Shown: piece after piece, positions 50,600 to 62,915 of the stretch | Layout: each line of letters opens with the position of its first letter | How positions within the stretch are numbered: the stretch's first letter is position 1 | Assembly (NCBI GenBank): GCA_024734555.1 | Contig: JANPWX010000026.1 | Span: 1,755,009-1,819,008, forward strand | Source: Trochalopteron elliotii | Lineage: Eukaryota; Chordata; Aves; Passeriformes; Leiothrichidae | Direction: 5' to 3' | DNA length: 64,000 bases | Notes under the pieces: model-generated | Told to the model about the DNA's origin: nothing | The model's input: the letters and a program-made list of their open reading frames with translations, nothing else | The model's database searches: none | Position numbers and translations under genes: made by a program

Positions 50600-51335
50600 T
50601 CAGCCGATTTCCAGTTTTTGAGGTGACACTGACAGACTGGACAGTGCCCAGGCAGAAAGGAACCTGGGGGTACTGGTGACAGCAGCTGAACATGAGCCAG
50701 CAGTGTGCCCAGGTGGCCAAGAAGGCCAAAGGCATCCTGGCCTGGATCCAGAATTGTGTGGCCAGCAGGAGCAGGGAGATCATTCTTCCCATGTACTGGG
50801 CACTGGTGAGGCCACACCTTGAGTGCTGTGTCCAGTTCTGGGCCCCTCAGTTTAGGAAGGATGTTGAGATGCTTGAGCACATCCAGAGGAGGCAACAAGG
50901 CTGGTGAGGGGCTTGGAACACAAAGACTGTGAGGAACAGCTGAGGGAGCTGGGGTTGTTTAGCCTGGAGAAAAGGAGAGTCAGAGGTGATCTAATCACTC
51001 TACAACTTCCTGAAAGGTGGCTGTAGTCAGGTGGGGGTTGATCTCTTTCTCCAGGCAGCAACTGACAGAAGGAGAGGACACAGTCTTAAGCTGTGCCAAG
51101 GGAAATATAAGTTGGATATTAGGAAAAAGTATTTTACATAAAGAGTGATAAAGTACTGGAATTGTCTGCCCCAGGAGGTGGTGGACTCACCATCCCTGGA
51201 TGTGTTTAAAAAGGACTGGATGTGTGGCACTTGGTGCCATAATCTAGTTGAGGTGTTAGGGCTGGGTTGGACTCAATTATCTTAAAGGTCTTTTCCAACC
51301 TGGTGAGTCTGCGTGATTCTCTGTGTGAATTCTTG
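50600..51335 (+). mobile_element. CR1 LINE, 3' end (best-preserved copy in the window)
   Basis: It starts just upstream of the ORF2 stretch 'agaaaggaacctgggggtac' (ERNLGVL). Downstream are [37 protein letters not shown] and HIQRRQQGW, in which the family's RRATRLVKG is disrupted. Later come 'aagttggatattaggaaaaa' (KLDIRKKY) and 'caggaggtggtggactcacc'. The 3' tail contains 'aaaggtcttttccaacctgg' and ends near TGATTCTCTGTGTGAATTC. Its 5' end is truncated in ORF2. It is inactive because of frameshifts and truncation. Confidence 0.95.
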
Positions 51336-54300
51336 CCAGTCACCAACCTTCTCGTGCTAGGAACAGACCCAAAACGTGGAGTTCCTTGACTTCATGGACT
51401 CCCAACAACTTCTTTCATGGTGTTTTGGGGAGACATGGCTTCCAGTGTTTCCCACCCTCTGCCAAACAGGAGAAGCAGCAGGATGCTGCTGTAGAACTGA
51501 CCTGCCCACTCTCACAGCTCTCAGCCACACCATTTGGCTCATCAGCTGCACATGTAGCAGCAGCCTGCAGAAGCAAACTCTGAACCCCAGGGCACAGGAA
51601 GCTGCCTCGTGAGAGGTTTTAATGCCCAAGTAGCTGCAGATATAGAAAGCCTGGTAACCTTGATGATGCCAGGTTTGTGACAGCTTGTTTATGTGTGAGC
51701 TGCTGAGGGACCTGACTTGCTGCTTACCCACTGCCTGGCTGTGTAATGGGATGCCAGTGTCTGATAAAAGGAGATGTTGGGATGATCCACTCTTAAAACC
51801 AAACCTCATGTTTATATCTTACAAATGGTCTGTACTAAAAGCTAAAAGCAAATCAAAATTACAGTCTGTTTATATGCATGCCTTGTGAATCAGTTTTATG
51901 AGACTAGAGCTATAAACTGTTATAACAGGTAAAAGTTTTGCAAAAAGTGAGAAATTCATTTCAGCCAGAAAAAACCTTTTAAGGATGACAGTGCAATTAC
52001 AGGCACAGGGAAGTCCTTGGAGAAGGTATTGGCTTCGTTTGCAAGAGGCCATAGGGAACATGAAAAGCATAAGTGTTCTCAGCCATAGCAGTGTCTGCAC
52101 TATGGCTAGATGAAAAGTTTTGAATAAAAGCAGGACAAGTACGACAGTCTTTAACAAAAGGAAAAGAGTGTGAGGACCCTGCTGTGCCTAGTTTTGAAAC
52201 CCAGCATTCAGCAGGCAGGGCACTCTTAGGTAGATATCTCAGCTGCAAGTGTTACTTTAAAGGTCAGTATAACTAGACATTAGGCATTCAGGGTAAAGCT
52301 CTTCCGACAAGGATTAATTAACTGGGTTTCCGAGATGGTGACTGAGTGCCCTTTTAGCAGCAAATTCCAAACAAGTCAACTGTCAGTGTCTTAGCAAGAA
52401 ATTCCAAAGCAAGCCCTAGATGTCAGCTTGTTTTAGGTTCCCAGCTCCTGGGTTAATTGGTTCCTGGTGTTCTCAGGCAGCCTGGTAGCCTTGCAGCTCA
52501 GGGCACAAGATATTGTCATTCACTGCAGGCATTTCCAGCAAACTAAAACATTCCACATCAGTTGTTAAAATATCTGGAAAGTGCACGGGAGACAATGTGG
52601 TCTATGAGTTGACCTTTTGTTCAGATTTGTAATTTAAAAAACCAAAATCAACAAAAGCTACCAAACTAAAACAGAAACCTTAACAATAAATATTTGCATT
52701 TTTCATTAAGCTCTATTGCCCATCACTTCAGAAAGTTACATATATACTCAAAGCAATATGTAGTTCACTCTATATATTAGTGATAAAAATACTTAGTGAT
52801 AAATTCTTAAAAAATGAAGCTTATAGGAAAATCTGGAGTGTATAAATTCACAGAACACATTTTACAATTTTACCAAGTCTCAGTGCTTGCCTGTTGCAAA
52901 ACAAGACAGTGGTTAGACAAGGGACATCATCTACAGCCTCTGCCCCCAAACAGATACAACTTGGATAAAAAGCTTAGCATCATTCATTATTTGTCAGTGT
53001 AACTCAAGACCCCATGGCCAGCCACTCCTGGGGAGACTAATCCAAAGCCACAGAGAGAACACACAATATTGCCTCTTCCTTGGTTTTTCACAAAGCTTTT
53101 TTAGTGTGAAGTGAGCAGAAACCCACAGAGCTTTCACAAACTCAGGAAAGAGAAGGAGATACAATTTGAGAAGCGGAGTGGGATATGATGAGACCTGAGC
53201 TTGGGAGCCATTCCACAGTCTGCAGAGGTACAACTGTGTAGCAGATATAAATTACTTGTCAAATTTGTGTTTGACATTTCTTAAAGGAAATATTCCTAGT
53301 GACAAGGATGTGCTCTTCCTCTCTCTCTCTATGTATGCATACACACAAGTAAAACCCTGGCAAACTCTGGTGGCAGCTGGGACTAGAGATCTGATATTAC
53401 TTTTATACTACAAATACAGTGGTAGTTAATGTACAGTCTCTTTACCTTTCATCAAGGATAGCAGATTAAAAATAACAGCACAGCACCCTGATATTTAAGA
53501 AAGTGATTTGTAGCTACCCAAATCAACACAACTAATCACACACACAGCTGTCTTTTCCCGTTTTCAGTAGCCACAAACAGTAGCAAGGATTCCTCTGCTC
53601 CATGTCTTCCTATTTTTCTCAGCAGTGATTTGCTCAGAAAGATTTTGAACTGGCTGTATAAATGTGACCTATATAGTCTGTAATAACAAAACAGTGTCAA
53701 CCCCAACATGAATACACTAATTGCAAGTTTCCTACAATTCAATTAATAAGAAAATATATTTATGCCAACACGATTTTGAGCAGGGTAAATGTCGTTGGAT
53801 CTGCATACATTGTATCTTTTCACTGTTTCTGACATGTAGTCCACAAGCAAACTTGGGAGCAATCTGTTCCCCAGCATTTTTCACAGAGCACCATCCATGC
53901 TGCCTTTCTCCTTCCCACCCTAGGTGACTGAATTAATACAGGAAATATAAGTTGGTTACCTTTTCTGACAATTCCAATTCTTGCTTCTGGCGTCTTCCAC
54001 TTCTCTAGCAGTTGACAACCTCTGAGTCACAACTCTGGTGCTTTTATATTCAATAACTTGGCATAAATGTCACTTCCAGCATGTTTTCAAAGGTATTTGG
54101 AAGCTCCAAATGTCTTTTAGTTAGAATTAGGAATTAAAAATTTCTATTACAGGAAAGATTTCTGAAAGTTATGTTAGTTTCTGTTCTCACAGACAAAGGC
54201 AGGTTATTTCAAAGTTTATCTTTGAGGATGTGAAGAAGAAGATAAAATTACACTTTAGGTTTGCTTACAGCTAATGAATAAACTATGAAATCATATCTTC

Positions 54301-57300
54301 AATGGATTGAGGAAGCTTAAATGAGGTTGAATGAGCAACCATCTTTTCCAGAAGTTCAATCCTCTCCTCAATCAACCAGACATTTTAATTCTGCATCAGT
54401 TACAAACCTAATGAAATGGCATGGTGTTATATACATAGATACTACATTTATAAAATATTTTTTAACAAAAATCAGTCCTCAGAATACTGTTATAATAGAG
54501 AATACAGAATGTGAATTCATAGCACAACACTAAAAGAAATACAGAAGAACCCTTGTAGTGGCCCTAAATTTCTAAGTGGTTCCTGCAGTTAAGGACTGAA
54601 TTTGGCTTATAGATTTAGTTACTGCTTTAGAATTTGTTGAGAACAGCTAAATAAAAAAAGTCATTAACAGTATAAAACTCCAAATGCATTGGTTTGTACC
54701 ACCAGAAATAAAGTACTCATAAGGGTGTTCTGCCTAAGGAAAAAGAACAGTGGCAACACAAAATTATTTTGAGCTGCAAGAGTAAAGCAAATTTCAGCAA
54801 TTTCCAAACAATTCCCTTATTGTTCATCACCTTGTTAACTGAAAAAGGATTTCAAACAGGTTAACATAATAAACCATTCCAATTGGTGAGTGTATTTTAG
54901 CACTTACTAAAACTATAGCAGAAAGCGTAGCCTGCTTTGCGATATATGACCTGGTGTACTTCTTAACATAGCCCAGACTCTATGAAGACAGAAAGGTGAA
55001 TCTGATATGACTTGCCTTTGAAAAAACATTTCAAGGGGTACAAATCCCACAGCCAAACCCTTGTGTCACACAGTAATTTTCTCTACATGATATTAAGAGG
55101 TAATGGACAAGTCTTCTTTTACACGGACATAAAAATAGTGCAAAGATAACAAGGGCCAGATATTTTGCAACTGATACACTACAAAATGAATCTTGAACTA
55201 TATTGTTGTTGTTACAAGCCACTGGGATGAATTTTGACTTTTGATTTTTAGCTCCTTTTTTAGAGTGCCACTTCTCTTAGATTAGTCCTTCAAAGAAGGA
55301 GAAGATTTTGGGTGCGTCTATTTTTCTTCATACACTATTTTCTAAACTTCAATATATCCTACAGAGTAAGCTGATGTTCCGGGAGCTAAATCCAAAAGTA
55401 CTTGTGGACTTCACATGATTAACCACAAAATCTCTTTATTTTCTTTCTGGTAATAACATCAGCCCAAAGTATCATGTGGCTTAAATAAGGAGAGAATGTT
55501 GCAACAATATTTCATGCACACATTTCTATCTTGAAAATAGAAATGTGGATCTAGATTAGACATTAAATATTAAGACTAAACTTTTTAAACTTTAAAACTG
55601 GGTTGAAAAAATCAAAAGCAAAAATGTTTTGGTGAAATAAACCCAGAAAAATCAGAATACACTGGGAGTCTTTGCAACCATCCTAAGTATCTTTTCATAA
55701 GATTCATGGGAGCAACAGTAGGAAACCAAATTTCAAGAGAGGAAAAACAAATAAAGTGAATTATTTTATGTATGTGGAAATTCTTGTGGGAATAAACATT
55801 CACAACTGGTTAACAGACAAAAATAATGGAATGTTTATACAGATCCATGCAAATGTCTCTTATGAAAGCAGACATTTAGAAACAGTTAAAAACCATAAAA
55901 ATATATTTTTCAAACTTGACACCATGCTAAAGAATTTACTCATTCTCCCTGGCTTCCTTTTCTGTGGCTCCAGAGAAGCCAGTTCCAAAGAGGTCACTGG
56001 TTCAAACACAGCAAAAGTTTTTAGAATACACATTCTCTTGGAAACCCTTATTTTGCACTACTCTAAAACTTAGACCAATATTGTTTAATCTGGTAATATT
56101 TTACTAGCAATGAAAGAAATCCCTTAATTTTTATTCAACATTCTTTATCCATCTCCTAGATGCTGTACCACACAAACATGAAGCAAAAAAAAATTGCATT
56201 CCTTATATTCAATGTAAAAATATTCTCCTTAAACAATTTCCTATATTCAGCCTACCACACAAATGCTGCTGAAAGTCATATCACAAGAGGCTTTTAGCAA
56301 TCTTGTCTGTGAAGGCTGATGGAATTCCACAGTCTGGAACTGATGATACCAGATCCCTGAGAAAGGACAGCCTCCAATAATCAGGGCAGAAGTTCCAGTC
56401 CCCTAAAGCTCAAATTGCAGTAGTTACACACCACCATCTTATGGGTTTGGAGAAAAAGGCAGATAGCTCATTTTGAAGCATATGCAGCTCTTTCACCTTC
56501 ACCATTTTCAGTGTGTATCTACTTCAGTGAACACTGTGTTATAGTTCCTTTTTTAAAAGGACACAGCTTGCTTTTTAAAAAGGTGTTATATGTGCATCCC
56601 AGCCTGGGTATAGTCAGTCATTGCTGTGGAAGGATGGGAAGGGCTGATGATAATAATTCTTTATTTCTAAACAGAATCATTTCCCATTACTTGTAGAAAG
56701 GCTTAAGGCTGTCATGAAGCAGAAGTTACTCCTTTTACAGATTACAATTCCCAGTAATAATCTTTAGAAAAGTTCAACTTTGCAGGTGAGTACAAGTTTA
56801 AACTTGACAAATACATGTTATCCATAACAGCCTATGAGGTTTTTAAATTATAACTTGACAATAATAGAATGGTAGTAGATAAAAATGTGCACAATTTAAA
56901 AGAAAAAAACAGACAAAACAAACCAGCAATATTTTTTATTTTATATTTTAAAATCCTTACCTATCAAGAAGATTTTTTTTTTCAAAGAAGATGAGATTAA
57001 ATCAGGTTCATAACAATAAATTAGTGTTTCTGTAACCTCTGGCTCAAAATTATGAATTTACAACTGCAAGTAACAAGTTTGGTCTCTGGATGAAATGATT
57101 ACAGTTATCTAAAAGCACACAATCTCATCTTTAAGAAATGCAGCACTTATGGATATTTCAATTCTGAACCAAGAAGTCATTTCTTGTGAGTCAAGAATGT
57201 GAGCATAATGAGAAAAAAAATCAATAGTCAGCAGAATTATTTCAAATAACTGAGTAAGTAGCTTATATTTTTAAAAGTCTAATTCACATTGAAGGTTTTA

Positions 57301-57906
57301 ACTGAGTGGCAGAAGGTCAGGAGTTTTACTGTGGTTACTTATAGTATGTTACTGAAAAGTCACTGACAGCTATTATACTGGAGCAAAGAAAAAGATACCT
57401 TTATCTGTAGTTCTTACTGTAATCTGTACTATTTCTTCTCAAAAGGCTTAGCTATTAATATATATATTTATTCACAAATACCAGAAATCTGGTACCATTA
57501 CAGAATGTTTAACAGTGTTTAAGAGAGTGTCAGCATTTACTTTATAAACCTTTGCATTCAAAGGTTTATGTCTGAGGCATAAAAATCAGTCCCTTGTACA
57601 ACTTCACTTATTAACTCTCACTGTATGTGTCTTTTCCCCCATCCCACCCTTTCTCCTTTACCTAATAGCCAGATTTTCTTTCTGTGCCGAAGTTATAGAT
57701 ATATATTTTTAGAAATACTCTTTTATGAGTGATTTTCTTCCAGTTACTTTCCCTTCACTATTACACAACAAGGCATTTTAGATATAATGTTAACATTTTA
57801 ATATAAATGTAAGATGATCTCTCAGCTTTCAATGACATAGGAGGTTAATAACTGAATAAATCTAACACATTTATGCCCCAAGTTCTGAGCTTCTGTTTTA
57901 GCTCAC
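51336..57906. other. Anonymous DNA; GC-richer at 51340-51810, then AT-rich
   Basis: The first 470 bp are GC-richer and open on both strands (minus frame 51809-51357, 150 codons), without any domain I recognise. The rest is AT-rich, and I see no gene or transposon. A-rich low complexity lies at about 56900-56930, and a hairpin at 57544-57569. Confidence 0.55.
57544..57569. repeat. Perfect 11-bp inverted repeat, 4-nt loop
   Basis: The arms ATAAACCTTTG and CAAAGGTTTAT are exact reverse complements around CATT. No T-tract or RNA-gene features are near it. Confidence 0.9.
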
Positions 57907-58005
57907 CTGATTCATTAATGAGTAAAAAGTCCCTTTGTTTCTCTTTGTTGTTGCTACAAGGCTCTGCAGCATCCTCTATATCAGTCTGCAAAACTGGTAA
58001 GTCCT
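57907..58005 (-). other. Candidate internal exon, phase 1-1, 33 codons (unidentified)
   Basis: On the minus strand, an acceptor ('ccttgttttgctag', with a branch-like TTAAC about 20 nt upstream) leads into 99 bp that end at a strong donor (TCAG|GTGAGC). One frame is open throughout. It uses the first two bases to finish a codon, then reads DLPVLQTDIEDAAEP, CSNNKEKQRDF and LLINES. The composition (acidic, Asn/Lys-rich) looks coding, and the exon is symmetric, so it could be skipped without a frameshift. I do not recognise the protein. A plus-strand 36-bp segment with a GTAAGT donor (57961-57996) overlaps it, and both cannot be real on this evidence. Confidence 0.28.
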
Positions 58006-61000
58006 CTAGCAAAACAAGGACGTGTTAATCATAGAGTCAAAGTACACATCAGCTGTCTGAAATACAAGAAAGGTTACAGAACAACTTTTTAATTTTTTTG
58101 AAATATTTTCCTGATTACAGAGATGAGTAAAGCAACAAAGGAACCCAATTTCATGGTTAAAATTTTCCTGCACTAATATCAATAGACATTTTTCTTTTAG
58201 CAAGTCAACACCAAAAGAGGCTGGTTCTGTTCTGAACCATCTGCTTTATTGTGTTTAAAATTACACATAATGATTATATGAATTTGAACATTTAACACTT
58301 CTGGCTACTCTGAGAGAAAAATGCAATTTCATAGCCCAGCTTTTCATTTATAGTTTGGCTTATGCACTGACAAGGGAGAAAACAGTTGCTCTGCAGCAGT
58401 TGTTTAGGTCCCCAATCATAAAGTGAATCAAGATATTGGAGAGCTGTATAGAAGACTTTCAGGATTGCTTCAGCCTACACTAAATTACCAATAACATCAA
58501 ATAAGTAGCCACAAATGAAATATTTTTACCTTCTTTGCCAGGGAAATCACTCAGAACCAGTGCTTAATTCAATCAGATAAAATAAATTTATGGTAACCAT
58601 CATTAGGGACTTAGTATGTTCAAGAATGTGACTTTCAGATATATATTTCTACAGAGAAATCATTGTTTTGAAATCTAGCCAAGTCCAAAGGTCTGAAAAC
58701 ACTATCAGACCTTATATATGAGTCTTCCTTGTCTTCATTTCCTGGATTTTTATTTTCTTTTGTTGCCTTTTCATCTTCTCCACTCTAAATATCACCAAAA
58801 GTAACAAGTCAAAGTAGCTCAAGAGAGGACACGGTCAAAAGAAATGTATTCTAGTGCATTGGCAGGAATAATGCAAGTAAAATAATTTCTAGCCATTTTA
58901 TTCTTCATGTTCAACTAAAGCAACCTAGGAATACAGCAAATCAAACAACTTTTTCTTGAATTGAAATGTCTCTGAACATCTTTGATTTAAACTTTTACTT
59001 TGATTAATATAGTTATATCAATAATTAGTTAGTGCCCTAATATTTCTTTGGATCTCACCAACTCTATTCTTACTTTTAAATCCATTACAAGTTTGATGAG
59101 GTGCTACTACAAATTATTAAATTTATTGTTAATAAATGAAGTGAATCACAGCACAAGGGGTTTCACTGTATGGATGTACAGGTAGTTAGTAACTTATTAA
59201 TCACTGGTTTAACAAATCAAAAGTAGTCAAACAAGTCAAAAGAAGGTACAAGGCACTTAGGGCCCTAATAAAAATCTAAGACACATAGATTATGGCAGGA
59301 TTCCTGCTGACAATTTGAGGAAGGCTGGTTGCAAATGTTGATGCAAACAGTGAACTGTTGCTTGAGAAAGCATCTTTCCATGCATACATGCTACATCTCA
59401 ACTCCCATATTTTTCACATTTACACGATTACATTTAAATTTCCTGTTAAAGATTTCCTTGTCTTTGTATGACTAGCGCATTTTCAAGTGAGAATTTTTTT
59501 TTCTGCTGCAAGGAGGTTACAGAGTAACAAAAGTTATTTTTATTAAGATTTTGAGACACAATGCACTTTATTTATTGATTAGGAATCAGATTAAAAATGT
59601 TGAAGTAGGGTTTTTTTCCTGCTGATAAGAGGCAAGAGAGCTACATATGTGAGCTTTTCTCATAAAATATGTAGCAATAGAGTGTTTCAGATATTATGTG
59701 CATTATAAAATACTATTACATTACAGTAGTGGAACTACAACATTGTGTGACAAAAAGGAAGATAATGATTAGAGAAAATACATCCAGTCCCCATTTTAAA
59801 GTGCTTAAGCACTGTTTTGGAAAAACGTTATGATCTTTATCCTGATATGCTGCAAGATACAAATGTGCAAAGGAGTCATAAACCTTCTCTGGATTAGCAA
59901 CTAAGGGGATCCCTTAATGACAGATTGATGGCAGAGATGTCACTACAATACCCGCTTTGTGGCAATGAAATTTTTGTGAAGACTTGATGGCAGAGACCTG
60001 CCAGAGTGCCACTTCACTCTAGCTGACTTCCAGCCTGTGTAATGATACTTTGGATACACTTGGAGACTGACAATACTATGATGGTATCAAGATAAGGCTA
60101 ACTGAAGGTTGCCATGAAACCTTTGCCCCTACTGCATAAAGTCAAAATGTGTTGAAGTGGCTTCTGAATTTACTTTGACTTTGCAATAGAAGCACAGTGG
60201 AACTGAGTCAAAATTCTATGCTCTTCTCCTAACTCTCACTAAAGTAGCATTACTTAAACTTTGTGCTTAAAACATCTTGCTAGAAGTATCCACTACACAT
60301 AGGGAAGAATTAGAGTAACAATGAAAATGTAATCTAAATGCAGGAACGAAGAGGATGTTAAACTACACAGAATAATCGAGAGGTTGTTTTCTCATTTTAT
60401 TTTTCTAATCTGATAATGTATCGTAACTTTCAATTGTCTCAGTGATGTTACTATTTCATAACGCATCTAAAAGAGAAGAAGTAAAGAGTAACTTAAAAAT
60501 GTTACTTAGAAAAATGAATTATATTTCTCTCTCAGGGACCTTGTCAGTGTTTTAACAATTGGTAATCTCCTACTGCATGTTTTCACATTTGATATACAAT
60601 TATTATGTACAAGCAGTGCAAATTCATTAGCTTTATGAAAATGATGGTTATTATGCATGAGTGTCTTCCTGTCCCTCAGGACTGAAATGAAAGTGAGATA
60701 CTGCATATCTAAAGGCTTCCCTTTAGCAATTTTTGTAAGTAAATACCGTAATGAAATGTTTGTTAAATAGGCACTAATATACTGAATCATATCTTATGTA
60801 ATTTGAAGAAAATCTTAGCAAAATTTCCAAGAAAGTATGACCCAGCTTCTGAATTTCCAGAGTTAGTCCTTTTTGTAGTGATGAATTTGCTCAGAGTGTT
60901 TTTGGTTTTATTTGCCTGTTACTGTAGACTTGTGGACACTAGAAGTCATCATATTGTTCTTATGGGCAATATTTTTTTTAATAAAAATAGCACGTTCCTT

Positions 61001-61992
61001 GTATCAACTTGGAAAGTTTCTGACTGGAAAGTTCCAAAGTTGGTTGTTTTCTGAGAGGAATACAGAGAGATCTGAATAAGAAACATTTCTGCTTCCACAA
61101 CACATATTTTGACATGAATCTTTCATGAAAATAACTCATTATTTCCGACTTTGAGCAAAAAATAAATGTGAGCCATCACAACAAATTACAGTCCCCCTTT
61201 CCAGTGAATGGCCTTGTGATGACTGAGCATGTAGTTAAAGATAAAACTGCTTTGAACTGTTGTCAGTAAAATCACTGCTGGTATTAGGAAATAAAGTTTC
61301 ATGTAACATGACAATTTATATTTTAAAAAGCAATGTTCTTCAATTCCAGTTAAAATTAGTCACTGCTTTCTGAGGAAACTTGTATTACTTGCATGAATCA
61401 AATCTGGCTTCAAACTTTCAAAACTTCTTTTACATATTATTTCATTTCCCTTAACTTTTGTTTGGCTATTGTAGCACAGAAATTTATTTAGTGAGGTGAT
61501 ACGAATCTTGAAAGCCAGGACTAGTAGCTCTCAGAGATCACATCAGAGAAAAAGCCATTTAGCTGAGTTTTAGGAAACTGGATGAATTAAGGAAGGAGAA
61601 AAAGAATATTTCTGACTGCTCAGTTAAATTAGCAATTTTAATTAGGTGTAGTAACCTTTTTCTCTTATGAGGAGTGTCTTCTGGCCATGTAACTGGGCAG
61701 CATGAACAAGACAGGCAGGAACATTTTTCTAGCAGACTTGAGAGCCTCTGCCAGCCCCCTGCCACATTCAAGCAAGCACCATATCTCCCAGCCTACATCC
61801 TCCTGTGCCAGAACAGAAACATCTGCAAGAGTTTGGTGAGCATACCCCAGTTAGGTTTGCAGTCCTGATAAACAGTGAATGTGGATTTCTAGGTCATCCT
61901 CAGACATCCAGAAATCTATACAAAACCTTTTCGGGTTTTTTTGAGCTTTTGCCTCTCTTAGTGTAACAGCATCACAAATATTAATTGCTTAC
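58006..61992. other. Anonymous AT-rich DNA; intron if the flanking candidates are real
   Basis: No gene or repeat recognised in about 4 kb. Minus-strand open frames at 58006-58203 and 60506-60790 show no domain. Confidence 0.5.
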
Positions 61993-62033
61993 CTGTGTAG
62001 GCATTTACAAACTCATTAGTTATCACAACCACA
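61993..62033 (-). other. Candidate exon upstream of 58005-57907 (unidentified)
   Basis: On the minus strand a long pyrimidine tract ('ttttttcccttgctctcttc' and onward) ends in an AG at 62035-62034. It is followed by 41 bp ending at a strong donor (ACAG|GTAAGC). Only one frame is open, reading VVVITNEFVNAYT and ending in phase 1, which fits the phase-1 start of the candidate at 58005. The same frame stays open upstream for about 27 more codons and is hydrophobic (FFPLLSSTVLLSVVV), like a signal or membrane segment, but no in-frame ATG precedes it. Confidence 0.22.
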
Positions 62034-62389
62034 CTCAGTAATACAGTGGAAGAGAGCAAGGGAAAAAACTCAGCCCAAAAGCAAGTAAAACATCCAGATA
62101 AATTGTATGTCCATCACCGCCATTAAGATCAACAGTGAATTTCCATTTTCTCTTACACCACAGCTGTACCATTCCTTTCAGTTCCATTACCATATAATGT
62201 AAAAGCTATGGTTTACACATCTGTCTCTGGCAGACTTCAGGCATTGAGGGATGGCTAAGCAGCCTCTTCCACACAAACATCTGCATTACTGTGGGCACTT
62301 CTGTACCTCAAGGAAAAAATCACAGAGTTAAGAAGGTATGGAGAGGGAGTAATAACCTTAACAGGGACAGATGAGAAATTCTGGTATTT

Positions 62390-62915
62390 GATGCAAAGAG
62401 AAGGGTGATGGGGTATGCTTGAAGGTCTGTAAAATCACAAGGGTGAGTGAACTCAGAACTATTTATTGAATAGGCCCAAAGAGAAACAGCTAGCTCTTAA
62501 TGAATTTATCATATCAGTTAAAAGCTTTTAAAAGAAAATATGTTTGTACAGTAGCAAGCAAACTTCTGAAACTTGTTGCCTCAGGAGCCTCTCAGAGGCA
62601 GCAGAGTAAAAAAACTCAGACAAATTTAAAGACAATAGGGCCATAAACAGGTACTAAAGTGAATAAGAAAAAAGGGACTTTCTAATATCTTTAATCTAAT
62701 AATTGTGGATGTATAATTTCTCCAACATCAAGAATTTACAAGTTCTTACTATTTCTATTCTGTTCTTAATAATTTGTTAATACAGTTTTCAAGAGTTGGT
62801 TGGATAAAGCCCTGAGTAACCTGCTCTCATCTCACAGCTGATAGTGCTTTGAGTAGGAAATTGCATGAGGATGTCTCCTGAGGTACTTTCCAGTCTGAAA
62901 TATCTTATGATCCTA
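62390..62915 (+). mobile_element. Old CR1-like LINE, 3' part
   Basis: 'gaaggtctgtaaaatcacaa' (about 62421) and the sequence after it resemble the C-terminal region of an old CR1 subfamily. After a degraded stretch, 'gttggataaagccctgagta' (62799-62818), 'cctgctctcatctcacagct' and 'ttccagtctgaaatatctta' with TGATCC match the CR1 3' UTR and tail. Divergence is high and the middle is poorly alignable by eye. Two separate old fragments are also possible. Confidence 0.7.
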
